Positions 1 through 9,170 of a stretch of 64,000 nucleotides of DNA are shown one piece after another. The number at the start of each line of letters is the position of its first letter. Position 1 is the stretch's first letter. The notes beneath the pieces were generated by a model. The model did no database searches, was not told the DNA's origin, and saw nothing but the letters and a program-made list of their open reading frames with translations. Source of the stretch: Streptomyces sp. I6 (GTDB taxonomy: Bacteria; Actinomycetota; Actinomycetes; Streptomycetales; Streptomycetaceae). Position numbers and translations under genes: made by a program. The stretch is from positions 2,943,501-3,007,500 of the forward strand of contig RHDP01000001.1 in assembly GCA_003725745.1 (NCBI GenBank), given 5' to 3'.

Positions 1-468
1 CACCGCGTTCATGACCCGTTCGCGCAGGCCCGTCGCCACCAGCAGCATGACGACGAAACCGGCGAGGACCACCATGCCCATGGCGTCGGGCCAGCTCATG
101 CGCGGGGCGAGCTGGAGCGCGACGACCGTGTTCACGCCCAGCCCGGCCGCCAGGGCGATCGGGACGTTGCCGATGACACCCATGAGGAGCGTCGAGAAGG
201 CGGCGGTGAGCACGGTCGCGGTGACCAGCTGGCCGCCGTCGAGCTGGTTCCCGTACATGTCCTCGGCGCTGCCGAGGATGATCGGGTTCAGCACGACGAT
301 GTACGCCATGGCGAAGAAGGTGGCGAAGCCGCCGCGGACCTCACGGGCGACCGTGGAGCCGCGCTCGGAGATCCTGAAGTGGCGGTCGAGTCGGCCGGGG
401 GCACGGGAACCCGAGTCGGGCCGCTGCGGCTGCCGGACGTCATCGGGCGCGGTGGCCGTGGGGGGCAT
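1..468 (-). CDS. NCS2-family purine permease (AzgA type), 3' part outside window
   Basis: Only the first 156 residues are visible because the gene runs off the left edge. A polar, proline-rich N-terminus is followed by GGFATFFAMAYIVVLNP, the typical opening of AzgA-type hypoxanthine/guanine permeases, and then by hydrophobic membrane segments with the family's VIGNVPIALAAGLGVN region. The family imports purine bases by proton symport across the cytoplasmic membrane. The ATG at 468-466 is chosen because GAGGA lies about 7 bases upstream on the minus strand. The gene diverges from the DUF2530 gene. Substrate (guanine/hypoxanthine versus adenine) cannot be decided from this fragment. Confidence 0.85.
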   Translation of the reverse strand, partial: MPPTATAPDDVRQPQRPDSGSRAPGRLDRHFRISERGSTVAREVRGGFATFFAMAYIVVLNPIILGSAEDMYGNQLDGGQLVTATVLTAAFSTLLMGVIGNVPIALAAGLGVNTVVALQLAPRMSWPDAMGMVVLAGFVVMLLVATGLRERVMNAV

Positions 469-891
469 ACGAGTCCTCGTCGAGATGGTGCGTGGCTCAC
501 TCCGACCGACCGGTCATCTGGAGCTTGGAGGTTGCTACGAAGAAAACCGATCAGACACAAACCGCTTCAGTATGAACAGATAAGGCCAAGATCGGTATCT
601 CCGCGCGTAGAAGCCCATGGTCGAAGGGCTGCCCCGACTCTGGAGGCGTGCCCGGGACCCCCACGGGGACGTCAGGGAGCGCCCCTGCGGGGCCCGGAAC
701 CATCCCCTGGCGGGCCCGGCGGCGCCCCGGGGCGGCACGGGTCCGGGACACGGCCCAGGGCACGGTCCGGGACACGGGTGCGCGGCCGGGGCCGCCAGGG
801 GAAACCGCTGGCACCCGGGAGGCGGCCGAGGTGCCGCCGGCACCCGGAGCACCGCCGGGGCGCCACCAGAAGTGCCGCCTACACTGACCGC
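469..891. other. Intergenic region between divergent permease and DUF2530 genes
   Basis: No gene is supported here. Bases about 530-600 are noticeably richer in A+T than their surroundings, as expected for a promoter region, but no convincing -35/-10 pair was found. The rest is GC-rich and holds short repeats such as CGGGACACGG near 735-775. Confidence 0.4.
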
Positions 892-1152
892 ATGGCGAAG
901 TGGACCCCCAAGCACGAGGCACCCGAGCCCCTGGAGGGGCCGGTCGTCGCCACCATCACCGGCGGCACGATCCTCTGGTTCGTCCTCTTCGTGGTCCAGG
1001 TCCCCTTCTACGGCTGGTTCGCCGACCACGAGCTGGACTGGTGGGTGTGGACCTGCCTGGCCGGCGGCGGGCTGGGCCTCCTCGGCATCTGGTACGTGCG
1101 CAAGCGCGACGCGGCAATCAGGCGCGCACAGGCCGCACACGGCTCCGGCTGA
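892..1152 (+). CDS. DUF2530 small membrane protein
   Basis: An 86-residue protein with two hydrophobic segments (about residues 20-40 and 46-64) separated by a short WFADHELDWW loop and ending in a basic RKRDAAIRRAQ tail, so it is predicted to be an inner-membrane hairpin protein. This matches the actinobacterial DUF2530 family, which has no assigned function and, from memory, commonly sits beside an NCS2 permease, as here. The ATG at 892 begins the conserved MAKWTPKHEAPEPLEG region. A very strong hairpin follows 10 bases after the stop, so the gene is probably monocistronic. Confidence 0.85.
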   Translation: MAKWTPKHEAPEPLEGPVVATITGGTILWFVLFVVQVPFYGWFADHELDWWVWTCLAGGGLGLLGIWYVRKRDAAIRRAQAAHGSG

Positions 1153-1161
1153 CGCGAACCG

Positions 1162-1203
1162 CGGCCCCCTCTCGGGCCCGGGCCCGGGCCCGAGAGGGGG
1201 CCG
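1162..1203 (+). terminator. Perfect 42-bp palindrome downstream of DUF2530 gene
   Basis: Bases 1162-1203 are a perfect inverted repeat with 21-base arms and no spacer (arm begins CGGCCCCCTCTCGGGCCC). It starts 10 bases after the stop at 1152 and lies before the P-type ATPase start at 1275. There is no T-run, which is normal for Streptomyces terminators. The DNA could also extrude as a cruciform. Confidence 0.75.
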
Positions 1204-1274
1204 GGCCGTGCTCCCGCCTCGCGGAACGGGGGCCCGGAGGGGTGGAGCGGCCCGCGTCGCCGTACCGTCGAGGC

Positions 1275-3728
1275 ATGACTCAGCGGTCGGAGATCAGCAG
1301 CGACGGAGCCGAGCCGCGCGGCGGCCCCGTGATCGACGCGGGGGCGGAGCTCGACCCCGTACACCCCGTACCGCCGCCCGTGCGGCACCGGCCGGGCGGG
1401 CTGAGCGCCGACGAGGTCGCCGAACGCATCGCACGCGGCGAGGTCAACGACGTCCCGGTACGCAGCAGTCGCTCCGCCGTCGACATCGTCCGGGGCAACG
1501 TCTTCACCCGCTTCAACGCGATCATCGGCGTGCTCTGGGTGATCATGTTCCTGGTCGCGCCGTTCCAGGACACCCTGTTCGGCTTCGTCATCCTCGCCAA
1601 CACCGGCATCGGCATCATCCAGGAGCTGCGCGCGAAGAAGACGCTCGACGGGCTCGCCGTCATCGGCGAGGCGAAACCGACCGTCCGCCGCGACGGTGTC
1701 GCCGGCGAGGTGTCCACCTCCGAGATCGTGCTCGGCGACCTTATCGAACTCGGCCCCGGCGACAAGGTCGTGGTCGACGGCGAGGTCGCCGAGGCCGACG
1801 GCCTCGAGGTGGACGAGTCCCTGCTGACCGGTGAGGCCGACCCGGTCCTCAAGAGGCGCGGGGACCGGATGATGTCCGGCAGCTTCGTCGTCGCGGGCGG
1901 CGGCGCCTTCACCGCCACCAAGGTCGGCCGGGAGGCCTACGCCGCCCAGCTCGCCGAGGAGGCCTCCCGCTTCACCCTGGTCCACTCCGAGCTGCGCTCC
2001 GGCATCTCCACGATCCTCAAGTACGTCACCTGGATGATGGTCCCGACCGCCCTCGGGCTCATCGTCAGCCAGCTCGTCGCCAAGGGCGACAACGTCAAGG
2101 ACTCGGTCGCCCGCACGGTCGGCGGCATCGTGCCGATGATCCCCGAGGGCCTCGTCCTGCTCACCTCCGTCGCCTTCGCGATCGGCGTCATCCGGCTCGG
2201 CCGCAAGCAGTGCCTCGTCCAGGAGCTTCCCGCGATCGAGGGACTGGCCCGGGTCGACGTGGTGTGCCTGGACAAGACCGGCACGCTCACCGAGGGCGGT
2301 ATGGACGTCGCCGAGCTGCGCATGCTGGACGGCTGCGACGAGGACTACGTACGCACCGTCCTCGGCGCGCTCGGCGAGTCCGACCCACGGCCCAACGCCT
2401 CCCTCCAGGCGATCATCGAGGCGTGTCCGGACCGGGAGGAGTGGCGCTGCACCGAGTCCCTGCCGTTCTCGTCCGCGAGGAAGTACAGCGGCGCCGCGTT
2501 CAGCGAGGGCGACGGGCAGAACTCGACCTGGCTGCTCGGGGCCCCCGACGTACTGCTGCCGCCGGGCGCCCCCGTGCTGCGCGAGGTCGACGGCCTCAAC
2601 GAGCAGGGCCTGCGGGTGCTGCTGCTGGCCCGAGCCGCGGGCGAACTCGACGACCCCGACGTCACGGCGGGCGCCCGGCCCACCGCGCTGGTCGTCCTTC
2701 AGCAGCGGCTGCGGCCCGACGCGGCCGACACCCTCCGCTACTTCGAGGAGCAGGACGTCGCGGCGAAGGTCATCTCGGGCGACAACGCCGTCTCGGTGAG
2801 CGCCGTGGCCGGCAAGCTCGGCCTGCCGGGGGCGGCCACCGCCGTGGACGCGCGCAAGCTTCCGGCCGAACGGGAGGCGATGGCCGCCGAGCTGGCCGCC
2901 AACGCCGTCTTCGGCCGGGTCACCCCGCAGCAGAAGCGGGACATGGTCGGCGCGCTCCAGTCACGCGGCCACACGGTCGCGATGACGGGCGACGGCGTCA
3001 ACGACGTCCTCGCCCTCAAGGACGCCGACATCGGCGTCTCCATGGGGTCGGGTTCCGAGGCGACGAAGGCCGTCGCGCAGATCGTGCTCCTCAACAACAG
3101 CTTCGCCACCCTGCCGTCGGTGGTCGCCGAGGGCCGCCGCGTCATCGGCAACATCACCCGGGTCGCCACGCTCTTCCTCACCAAGACGGTGTACTCGGTG
3201 CTGCTGGCGGTCCTGGTGGTCTGCTCCCAGGTCGAGTACCCCTTCCTGCCCCGGCACCTGACCCTGCTGTCCACGCTGACGATCGGCGTCCCGGCGTTCT
3301 TCCTGGCCCTCGCGCCCAACAAGGAGCGGGCCAAGCCCCACTTCGTGCGCCGTGTCATGCGGTACGCGATCCCGGGCGGGATCGTCGCGGCGGGCGCGAC
3401 CTTCGCGACGTACCTCCTCGCCCGGCACCACTACAGCGGGCCCGGGGCCCTGGCCGCCGAGACCAGCGCGGCGACGCTGACGCTGTTCCTGGTCGCCGTG
3501 TGGGTCCTGGCGATCGTCGCCCGCCCCTACACCTGGTGGCGCGTGTGCCTGGTCGCGGCCATGGGGCTGGGCTTCCTGATCGTCCTCGTGGTGCCCTGGC
3601 TGCAGGACTTCTTCGCCCTGCGGCTGGTGGGTACGACGATGCCGTGGTCGGCGGTCGCCATCGCCGCGACGGCCGCGGCGGTGCTGGAGTTCGCCTGGCG
3701 GTGGGTGGACCGCCGCTTCCCGGCGTAA
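1275..3728 (+). CDS. ctpE: CtpE-like P-type cation-transporting ATPase
   Basis: An 817-residue HAD-type P-type ATPase that pumps a cation across the cytoplasmic membrane at the cost of ATP. Visible signatures: first membrane pair at about residues 81-118, actuator LTGE with T185-G186-E187, phosphorylation motif DKTGTLT with D333, the nucleotide-binding domain, TGDGVND at 571-577 and a C-terminal block of membrane helices from about residue 630. The run MTGDGVNDVLALKDADIG and the following NNSFATLP region resemble mycobacterial CtpE, which is linked to Ca2+ uptake; the ion here is inferred only. No heavy-metal CPC motif or N-terminal metal-binding domain is present. The ATG at 1275 is chosen because the upstream in-frame sequence is low-complexity. 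Convergent with the next gene. Confidence 0.85.
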   Translation: MTQRSEISSDGAEPRGGPVIDAGAELDPVHPVPPPVRHRPGGLSADEVAERIARGEVNDVPVRSSRSAVDIVRGNVFTRFNAIIGVLWVIMFLVAPFQDTLFGFVILANTGIGIIQELRAKKTLDGLAVIGEAKPTVRRDGVAGEVSTSEIVLGDLIELGPGDKVVVDGEVAEADGLEVDESLLTGEADPVLKRRGDRMMSGSFVVAGGGAFTATKVGREAYAAQLAEEASRFTLVHSELRSGISTILKYVTWMMVPTALGLIVSQLVAKGDNVKDSVARTVGGIVPMIPEGLVLLTSVAFAIGVIRLGRKQCLVQELPAIEGLARVDVVCLDKTGTLTEGGMDVAELRMLDGCDEDYVRTVLGALGESDPRPNASLQAIIEACPDREEWRCTESLPFSSARKYSGAAFSEGDGQNSTWLLGAPDVLLPPGAPVLREVDGLNEQGLRVLLLARAAGELDDPDVTAGARPTALVVLQQRLRPDAADTLRYFEEQDVAAKVISGDNAVSVSAVAGKLGLPGAATAVDARKLPAEREAMAAELAANAVFGRVTPQQKRDMVGALQSRGHTVAMTGDGVNDVLALKDADIGVSMGSGSEATKAVAQIVLLNNSFATLPSVVAEGRRVIGNITRVATLFLTKTVYSVLLAVLVVCSQVEYPFLPRHLTLLSTLTIGVPAFFLALAPNKERAKPHFVRRVMRYAIPGGIVAAGATFATYLLARHHYSGPGALAAETSAATLTLFLVAVWVLAIVARPYTWWRVCLVAAMGLGFLIVLVVPWLQDFFALRLVGTTMPWSAVAIAATAAAVLEFAWRWVDRRFPA

Positions 3729-3774
3729 CGCCGCCGCGGGCAGCGGCCGGGGGATCCGCCCCGCGGCACCCTTC

Positions 3775-3990
3775 AGCCGAACCGGCGGGGCCGTCAACCG
3801 GACCGGCGGGGCCTCCAACCGAACGGGCGGGGCCCTCAGCCGGACCGGCGGGGCCTCCAACCGAACAGGCGGGGCCCTCAGCCGGACCGGCGGGGCCTCC
3901 AACCGAACAGGCGGGGCCCTCAGCCGGACCGGCGGGGCCGTCAGCCGGACCGGCTGCGCCCTCAGCCGGACCGGCGGGATCCTCAGTCGA
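3775..3990. repeat. 21-bp GC-rich tandem repeat, about ten copies
   Basis: Direct tandem copies of a 21-base unit of the form ACCGGCGGGGCCNTCANCCGG fill the space between two convergent genes and overlap the last codons of the leftward gene (stop at 3983). Copies alternate between two slightly different versions. The period is a multiple of three, so all frames stay open and give heptapeptide repeats in spurious ORFs, but no start, ribosome site or codon bias supports translation. Confidence 0.85.
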
Positions 3991-6900
3991 ACCAGCGGTC
4001 CCTCGCCAGCTCCTCCGTGCGCGACGGGTCCTCCAGCAGCGCCGCCACCTCGAAGCGGCGGGGCCACTGGCCCGCCGCCCAGGCGAGACCGGCGGCGACG
4101 CCCTCCAGCGTGGCGGCGTGGACGACCCCGTCGGAGCCGCGGCGCCAGTCGAGTTCGACCCCGCCGGCGAGCAGCTCCTCGTGCTCGACGTACGACGCGG
4201 GCGTCGCCGGGCCCAGCAGCGCTTGCACCGACTCCGGTACCGCGTGCTCCTCGCCGTCCGTCGTCACGTCCGCCTCGACCGCCTCGCTGAGCCGCCCCAC
4301 CTGGAACAGCTCGGCCAGATCGGCCGCCCGGTCGGGGGACACCGGCAGCAGCGGGCGACCCGCGGTCAGCGGCAGCAGGTCGGGGGCGTCCGCGACGAGC
4401 GCGTCCGAGGCGTCCACCACCCGCACCTCGCCGTCCACGACCGCGCGCAGCTCGTCCGGGAGGGTGACCTGCTCCGGGTCCAGATCCGCCAGAGCCGTGT
4501 AGAGGCCGTGCAGCTGGGTCGCGGTGACCGGGCGGCCCGGGTCGGCGAGCCGCCCCAGCAGCTCGGCCGCGCCGCCCGGCTCGTCCAGCAGCGCGGCGAC
4601 GGACGTCCGTACGCCGAGGGCGTGCAGCACCTGCTCGTCCTCAAAACCGGTCGCGTCGGCCGAGTCGTACAGGCCCACCAGCAGCGGATCGCCGCCCGAG
4701 GAACGCAGACCCGCGGGGCGGCGGCCGCCCAGCACCGGGTGGCCGCGGAGCCACCAGGCCGTGTACGGCCGGACCGTCTCGGTCGTGCCGTCCGGCAGCA
4801 GCACCCGGACGGGCTGGGTCAGCGCGTCCCGCAGCGGCGGCCTGGCCAGCAGCGCGAGGGCCCGCGGCCACTGGCCGTCGTCCACGAGATCCAGGTCGCG
4901 CACGGCGGCGATCTCCGTCGCGACCGGAGGCACGGGGGTCTCGGGCAGCCGGTCCAGCACGTCCTCGCACCACACGTCGACCGCGTCCAGCAGCCCGGCG
5001 TCGTCCGGCTCGGCGAAGTCCCCCTCGCGGGGCTCCAGTTCGTCCGGATCCAGCACCACGTCCGTGGCGCGGACCAGCGCGAAGTCCGCCAGCACTCCGC
5101 AGGCGGCGAGCGGCTGCTCGCCCCAGCGTCCGGCCAGCTCGGCGTCGACGAGGGCGAGTTCGCCCTCGCGCATCACGGACGCGAAGGGACTTGCGGGCAG
5201 CACCAGCTCACCGGCCGGGGCGAGTTCACCGTCCTCGTCCGGCAGCGCCAGCGCGCCCAGCCACGGCTCGTCGCCCGGCTCCAGTCCCGCGTCCCGGACG
5301 AGGGCGAGGACGATCTCCGCCAGCTCCTCGCTGTCCGGGGCGTCCTCGTCCCACAGCCCGTCGCCGTCCTCCAGCGACGCGGCGACGGCCGCCCGCACCT
5401 GCGGCGTGGTGAGCACCGCGCGCGGTGTCGCGGGCAGCGCGCCCAGCTTCTCCAGCAGCGGATGGGCGGCGTCCTGATGGGCCACCTTCAGCCCGAACCG
5501 GGCCAGTCCTGCCGGGGTCTCGGCCGTCGGCAGCAGGACCCGGCGCGGGCCGATGGTGGTGCGGGGCGCACGGCGCGGACGCGGCTCATCGTCCCCGTCC
5601 CTCTCCCCGTCCCTCCCGCTGTCCCCGTCCCCGTCCCTCCCGCTGTCCCCGTCCCCGTCCCTCCCGCTGTCCCCGTCTCCGTCCCCGGCTCTGTCCCGGC
5701 CCCCTCCCCTGACGTTTCGCCGCCGGCGGCCGCGCCCGTACCGGCGAGCGGCACCGGCAGGCCGGACAGCCGCTCCGGGTCCACACCGGCGAGGCTGTCG
5801 TACAGCCGCCACCACCACGACGGGTCGCGCTCGATCCCGGCCAGCCGGTCGACCGCCTCCGTCAGCGGGACCCTCGCCACCCCCAGGGTCCGCAGCTCCG
5901 CCCGGCGCTCCAGACCGGCCGGCAGCAGGGTCGGGAGCACGTCTGCCAGGACCTCCACGGTCTCGGCGCCGGCGCCCTCCACGATCTCGGCCTCCAGCGG
6001 CCGCAGCGCCACCATGTCCTCCGAGGGGACGGCGGGGGCGAGGAACGCGGTGCGCGGCAGCAGCTCCAGGATCGCCGCGCGCAGCGAACCGTCCAGCTCT
6101 CCCTTGCCCAGCGGCCCGGGGACGAGGTCGATCAGCCCGGGGCCGACCGGCTGCCAGTCGCCGAGCAGTTCGGCGTACGCCTCGGCCGCGCGCCGCACCA
6201 GGAAGTCGGTGAGCGGGCCGGGAGCGGGATGGCGGCGCGCGGTGTCCAGCGGCAGCGAGGCGATCAGCAGCGCGGGCACACCGAGGGGCTCGTCCGTCGG
6301 GGTCGGCGCGTGGACGACCGGCGCGGTCGCCGGGTACAGGGGCATGCCCTCGGTGTCCACCGGGACCGCCCAGGTCACGGTCCAGTGCGGCCGCATCCGC
6401 TCCTCGACCGGCCGGTCCGCGAGCAGGGCGGGTTCGATGGCGCCGTGGTGGCTGACGACCCGCCAGCGGTTCAGCCCGCGGGCGCTGTCCTCGACGTGGA
6501 CGTGGTCGCCGTGCTGCGAGCGGCGCAGCGTCCGGGCGCCCTCCGGGGTCTCCACCACGACCTCGTCGAGACCCGGCAGGGTGAGCAGCAGCGCGTCGTC
6601 GATCCCGGCGAGCAGCCGTCCGACGAGGTCCTCGGCGGTCCCGTCGCGCAGCGGCAGGATCACGACCGTGTCGTACCCGTCGGGCGCGGTCCCCTCGGCG
6701 GGCAGCGGCAGCCTCAGCAGCGGGACATGGCCGTCGCGGCGGCGCAGTTCGTCCCCGAGTCCCGGGCTGGCCTGTGCCGCCTGTGCCGCGAGTTCCCGGG
6801 CCTCGGCCAGCGACCAGCGGACACCGCCGTGCCGGCCGACGACGGCGGGCTCGTCGCTCACGGCCAGTACGGCGGCGAAGCCGACACCGAAACGCCCCAC

Positions 6901-7239
6901 CGCGGTCCGGTCGCCCTCGCGCTTGGCCGACGCCCGCAGCGTCGACAGCGACTCCACACCGGCGGCGTCCAGCGGGGCGCCGGTGTTGGCGGCGACGAGC
7001 GTTCCGCAGTCGAGGGTGAGCCGGAAGCGCCCGGGGACACCGGCGCGGGCGGCGGCGTCGGCGGCGTTCTGGGCCAGCTCGACGATCACACGATCGCGGT
7101 AGCCGCCGAGCGCGAGATCCTCCTCTGCGTTGGCGTCCTCGCGGAAGCGCGCGGGGCTCGCGCCCCAGGCGTCGAGCACCCCGCGCCGCAGCCGCACCGT
7201 CCCGAACGGGTCGGCCCCCTCGGTCGTCCTGACGCTCAC
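3983..7239 (-). pseudogene. Sacsin/Hsp90-like GHKL-ATPase domain protein, frameshifted
   Basis: Large protein of about 1085 residues when the reading frame is restored. The N-terminal part has a GHKL (Bergerat) ATP-binding fold: VELAQNAAD at residues 53-61 (N box) and GRFGVGFAA at 115-123 (G2 box). Actinobacterial homologues are annotated as Hsp90-like or sacsin N-terminal domain proteins of unknown role. The GTG at 7239 is preceded by GGAG and starts the conserved SVRTTEGADPFGT region. The frame changes between about 5560 and 5720, inside a run of C-rich 24-bp repeats; the total length is 2 modulo 3, so one missing base would repair it. The remainder shows continuous coding character up to the stop. 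Either a recent mutation or a base-calling error. Confidence 0.75.
5611..5682 (-). repeat. 24-bp in-frame tandem repeat inside the GHKL-ATPase gene
   Basis: Three copies of CCCTCCCGCTGTCCCCGTCC plus four bases lie at 5611, 5635 and 5659, the last slightly diverged. Because 24 is a multiple of three, copy-number change would keep the frame, so the frameshift seen here must come from a separate base change. On the coding strand the repeat gives a Gly/Thr- or Gly/Asp-rich linker, depending on frame. Confidence 0.8.
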
Positions 7240-7977
7240 GCCTGTCTCCGCTCTCTGACTGTGCTCTTCGGCCGTCTCGGCAGTCGCCGGTACCGGTGCG
7301 GTACGACGGCGGTACCGGTGTGGTACCGGCCGTTGCCGCCGTCCCGGCCGCACGGACGCGGCCCCGCCCCGGAGCCCGAAGGTACCGCGTCGCACACGCC
7401 CCCGCGCGACCGCTCCACCGGGGCTCGCACCGCACACCTGGGAGGCGATGCGGAGGCGTCGGCGATTCCGGTGTCGATGCCCCTCCCGACGCGGTCACTC
7501 CCGAAAGCGGTCCCCCTGATGCGGCACGGCGGGACCGCCCCGATGCCGGGGAGGGGCGGGTGCCCTGACACGAGGCGCGGCTGAAGCCGGCCCCGACGCA
7601 CGGCCGGTCAGGGCCGGGCAGGGCCCGACGGGCTGGACGTGCATGGCGCCGTCACCGTGACCCGTGGTCCGGTTGTCTCCGTCGTCGGCACACACGGCGT
7701 CACGGGCGGCATCAGCAGCACGGACAGCACCGGCGGCACAGGCGTAGCCGGCGTCACCGGCGTCACCGGCGTCACCGGCGGCACGGGCGCCGAGCGCAAC
7801 GGCCGGGGCTCGCCGCAGACCCGGGGCGCCCTGCCGAGGCCGCCGTCCCGCGCGCCGGCCGCTACGTCATCCCGGCTGATCGTGACGTTCCGACCGACCG
7901 GTACCGCGGACCGCAACCCAGCGGTGCCGGCCGTCGCGAGCCGGACGGGAACCCCGCGGGGTCTCCCGGGCGGGCCC
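7240..7977. other. Intergenic region upstream of the GHKL-ATPase gene
   Basis: About 740 bases with no supported gene. It contains clustered GGTACCG motifs at about 7288-7330 and a 9-bp repeat (GGCGTCACC) at about 7749-7780. Open frames here lack ribosome sites and consistent codon bias. The promoter of the leftward ATPase-domain gene should lie in the part next to 7240. Confidence 0.4.
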
Positions 7978-8889
7978 CTACGAGTGCCCCAGGTCCTCGT
8001 CCTGCGCGGTCGTCTCCACATGGTCCGGGACCGAGCCGCTGTCGGGCGCCGGCCGGAGCGGGAACTCGTCCGCGCGCATCGAGTCGTGCACCGGCGGTGC
8101 CGGCCGCGGCGGCTTCGGCATGACCGCCGCCTCGGAGTGCCCGCCGCACCCGTACGACAGGGACACGACCCGCCCGTCCGCCGGGGAGAACTCGTTCGCG
8201 CACACCCCGAACGCCTGCTTGAGCGACCCCGACAGCGGCATCAGGAAGCCGCAGGACTGGCAGGACGCCGGCGCGGACTGCGCCATCGGCGTCTTCGCCC
8301 CGAAGGAGTCCTCCCACCGGTCCGCGGCGACGTGCAGCCCGTAGCGGGAGAGGACCCGCGCGCGGCGCATGCCCATTTCCTCCGCCACGGAGGCGATCCC
8401 ACCGCGCGAGGGGGCGCGGGTCACGATCTCCGCGTCCTCGGCGTCGACCCGGTCGGCCATCTCCTCGGAGACCGCCGAGTTCGGCGGCGGCGCCTCCTCA
8501 CCCGAGTAGCCGGGCTCGAGCCGCAGATCCTCGGCGTCCGTGGGGAGCAGGTCGCCGGGGCCGAGGTCACCCGGCCGCAGCCGGTCGCTCCACGGAACCC
8601 ACTCGGGCGCGAGCAGGGCGTCCGGTCCGGGCAGGAGAACGGCCTCGTCGACCGTGACGTTCTTCGCACGGGAGGCGCGGGCGACGGTGACGGCCCAGCG
8701 CCAGCCCCGGTAGCCGGCCTCCCGGCACTCGAAGAAGTGGGTCACGACCCGGTCGCCCTCGGACACGAGCGAGACGTGCTCACCCACCACGCCCGGCGCG
8801 GCCGCCTCGTCCGCGGCCGTCCTGGCCAGGTCTACCGCCTCGGCGCACAGGCGGTCGGGGGTACGGCTTCGCGTCGTCGCAGCACTCAC
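7978..8889 (-). CDS. DUF3027 family protein
   Basis: A 303-residue soluble protein matching the actinobacterial DUF3027 family, function unknown. It opens with a helical region and a block rich in aromatic residues (HFFECREAGYRGWRWAVTVA), and carries a CQSCGFLMPL segment near residue 215 followed by FGVCANEFSPADG and SYGCGGHSEA, a Cys pattern compatible with a metal-binding knuckle (inference). The GTG at 8889 is supported by AGGAGA on the minus strand about 12 bases upstream. It diverges from the MFS transporter. The C-terminal 40 residues are low-complexity. Confidence 0.85.
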   Translation of the reverse strand: MSAATTRSRTPDRLCAEAVDLARTAADEAAAPGVVGEHVSLVSEGDRVVTHFFECREAGYRGWRWAVTVARASRAKNVTVDEAVLLPGPDALLAPEWVPWSDRLRPGDLGPGDLLPTDAEDLRLEPGYSGEEAPPPNSAVSEEMADRVDAEDAEIVTRAPSRGGIASVAEEMGMRRARVLSRYGLHVAADRWEDSFGAKTPMAQSAPASCQSCGFLMPLSGSLKQAFGVCANEFSPADGRVVSLSYGCGGHSEAAVMPKPPRPAPPVHDSMRADEFPLRPAPDSGSVPDHVETTAQDEDLGHS

Positions 8890-9170
8890 AGGTCTCGCTT
8901 CTCTCCTACGCCGTCTCACGGGTGCGCCTGGCCGATCCGCGATGTACGAGCGGCGGGCGGAGCGGACCAGGGGGCCGCATCGACGTCCGCGCCCGGGCAC
9001 ACTGTCTCGGGCACACCTACCGTCACCCATTCTGCGGGATGGCGAAAAGGCGTGCGGCCGGGAACTACCGCCGGTGGCGCGCTACGCACGCTACCCCCTC
9101 CGTGGCGCGCCGCCCACCTGCCCGTCCGAATCCCGGTTCGGGTCGGGGTCCGGTAGGGCACTATGACGAC

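Noticed and set aside
2961-4067. Leftward frame with heptapeptide repeats of the APPVRLR type
   Set aside because: Produced by the 21-bp noncoding tandem repeat; the rest is antisense to the ATPase gene and lacks start signals.
2210-7102. Very long rightward open frame (about 1600 codons) over the P-type ATPase end and the GHKL-ATPase gene
   Set aside because: High GC keeps antisense and shifted frames open. Its product is Arg/Gly/Pro-rich low-complexity, has no recognisable domain, and conflicts with two well-supported genes.
7639-7860. Possible small gene starting at ATG 7639 with GVTGVTGVTGG repeats
   Set aside because: Third-position GC is not better than in other frames, no ribosome site, and the repeat is explained by a 9-bp DNA repeat.
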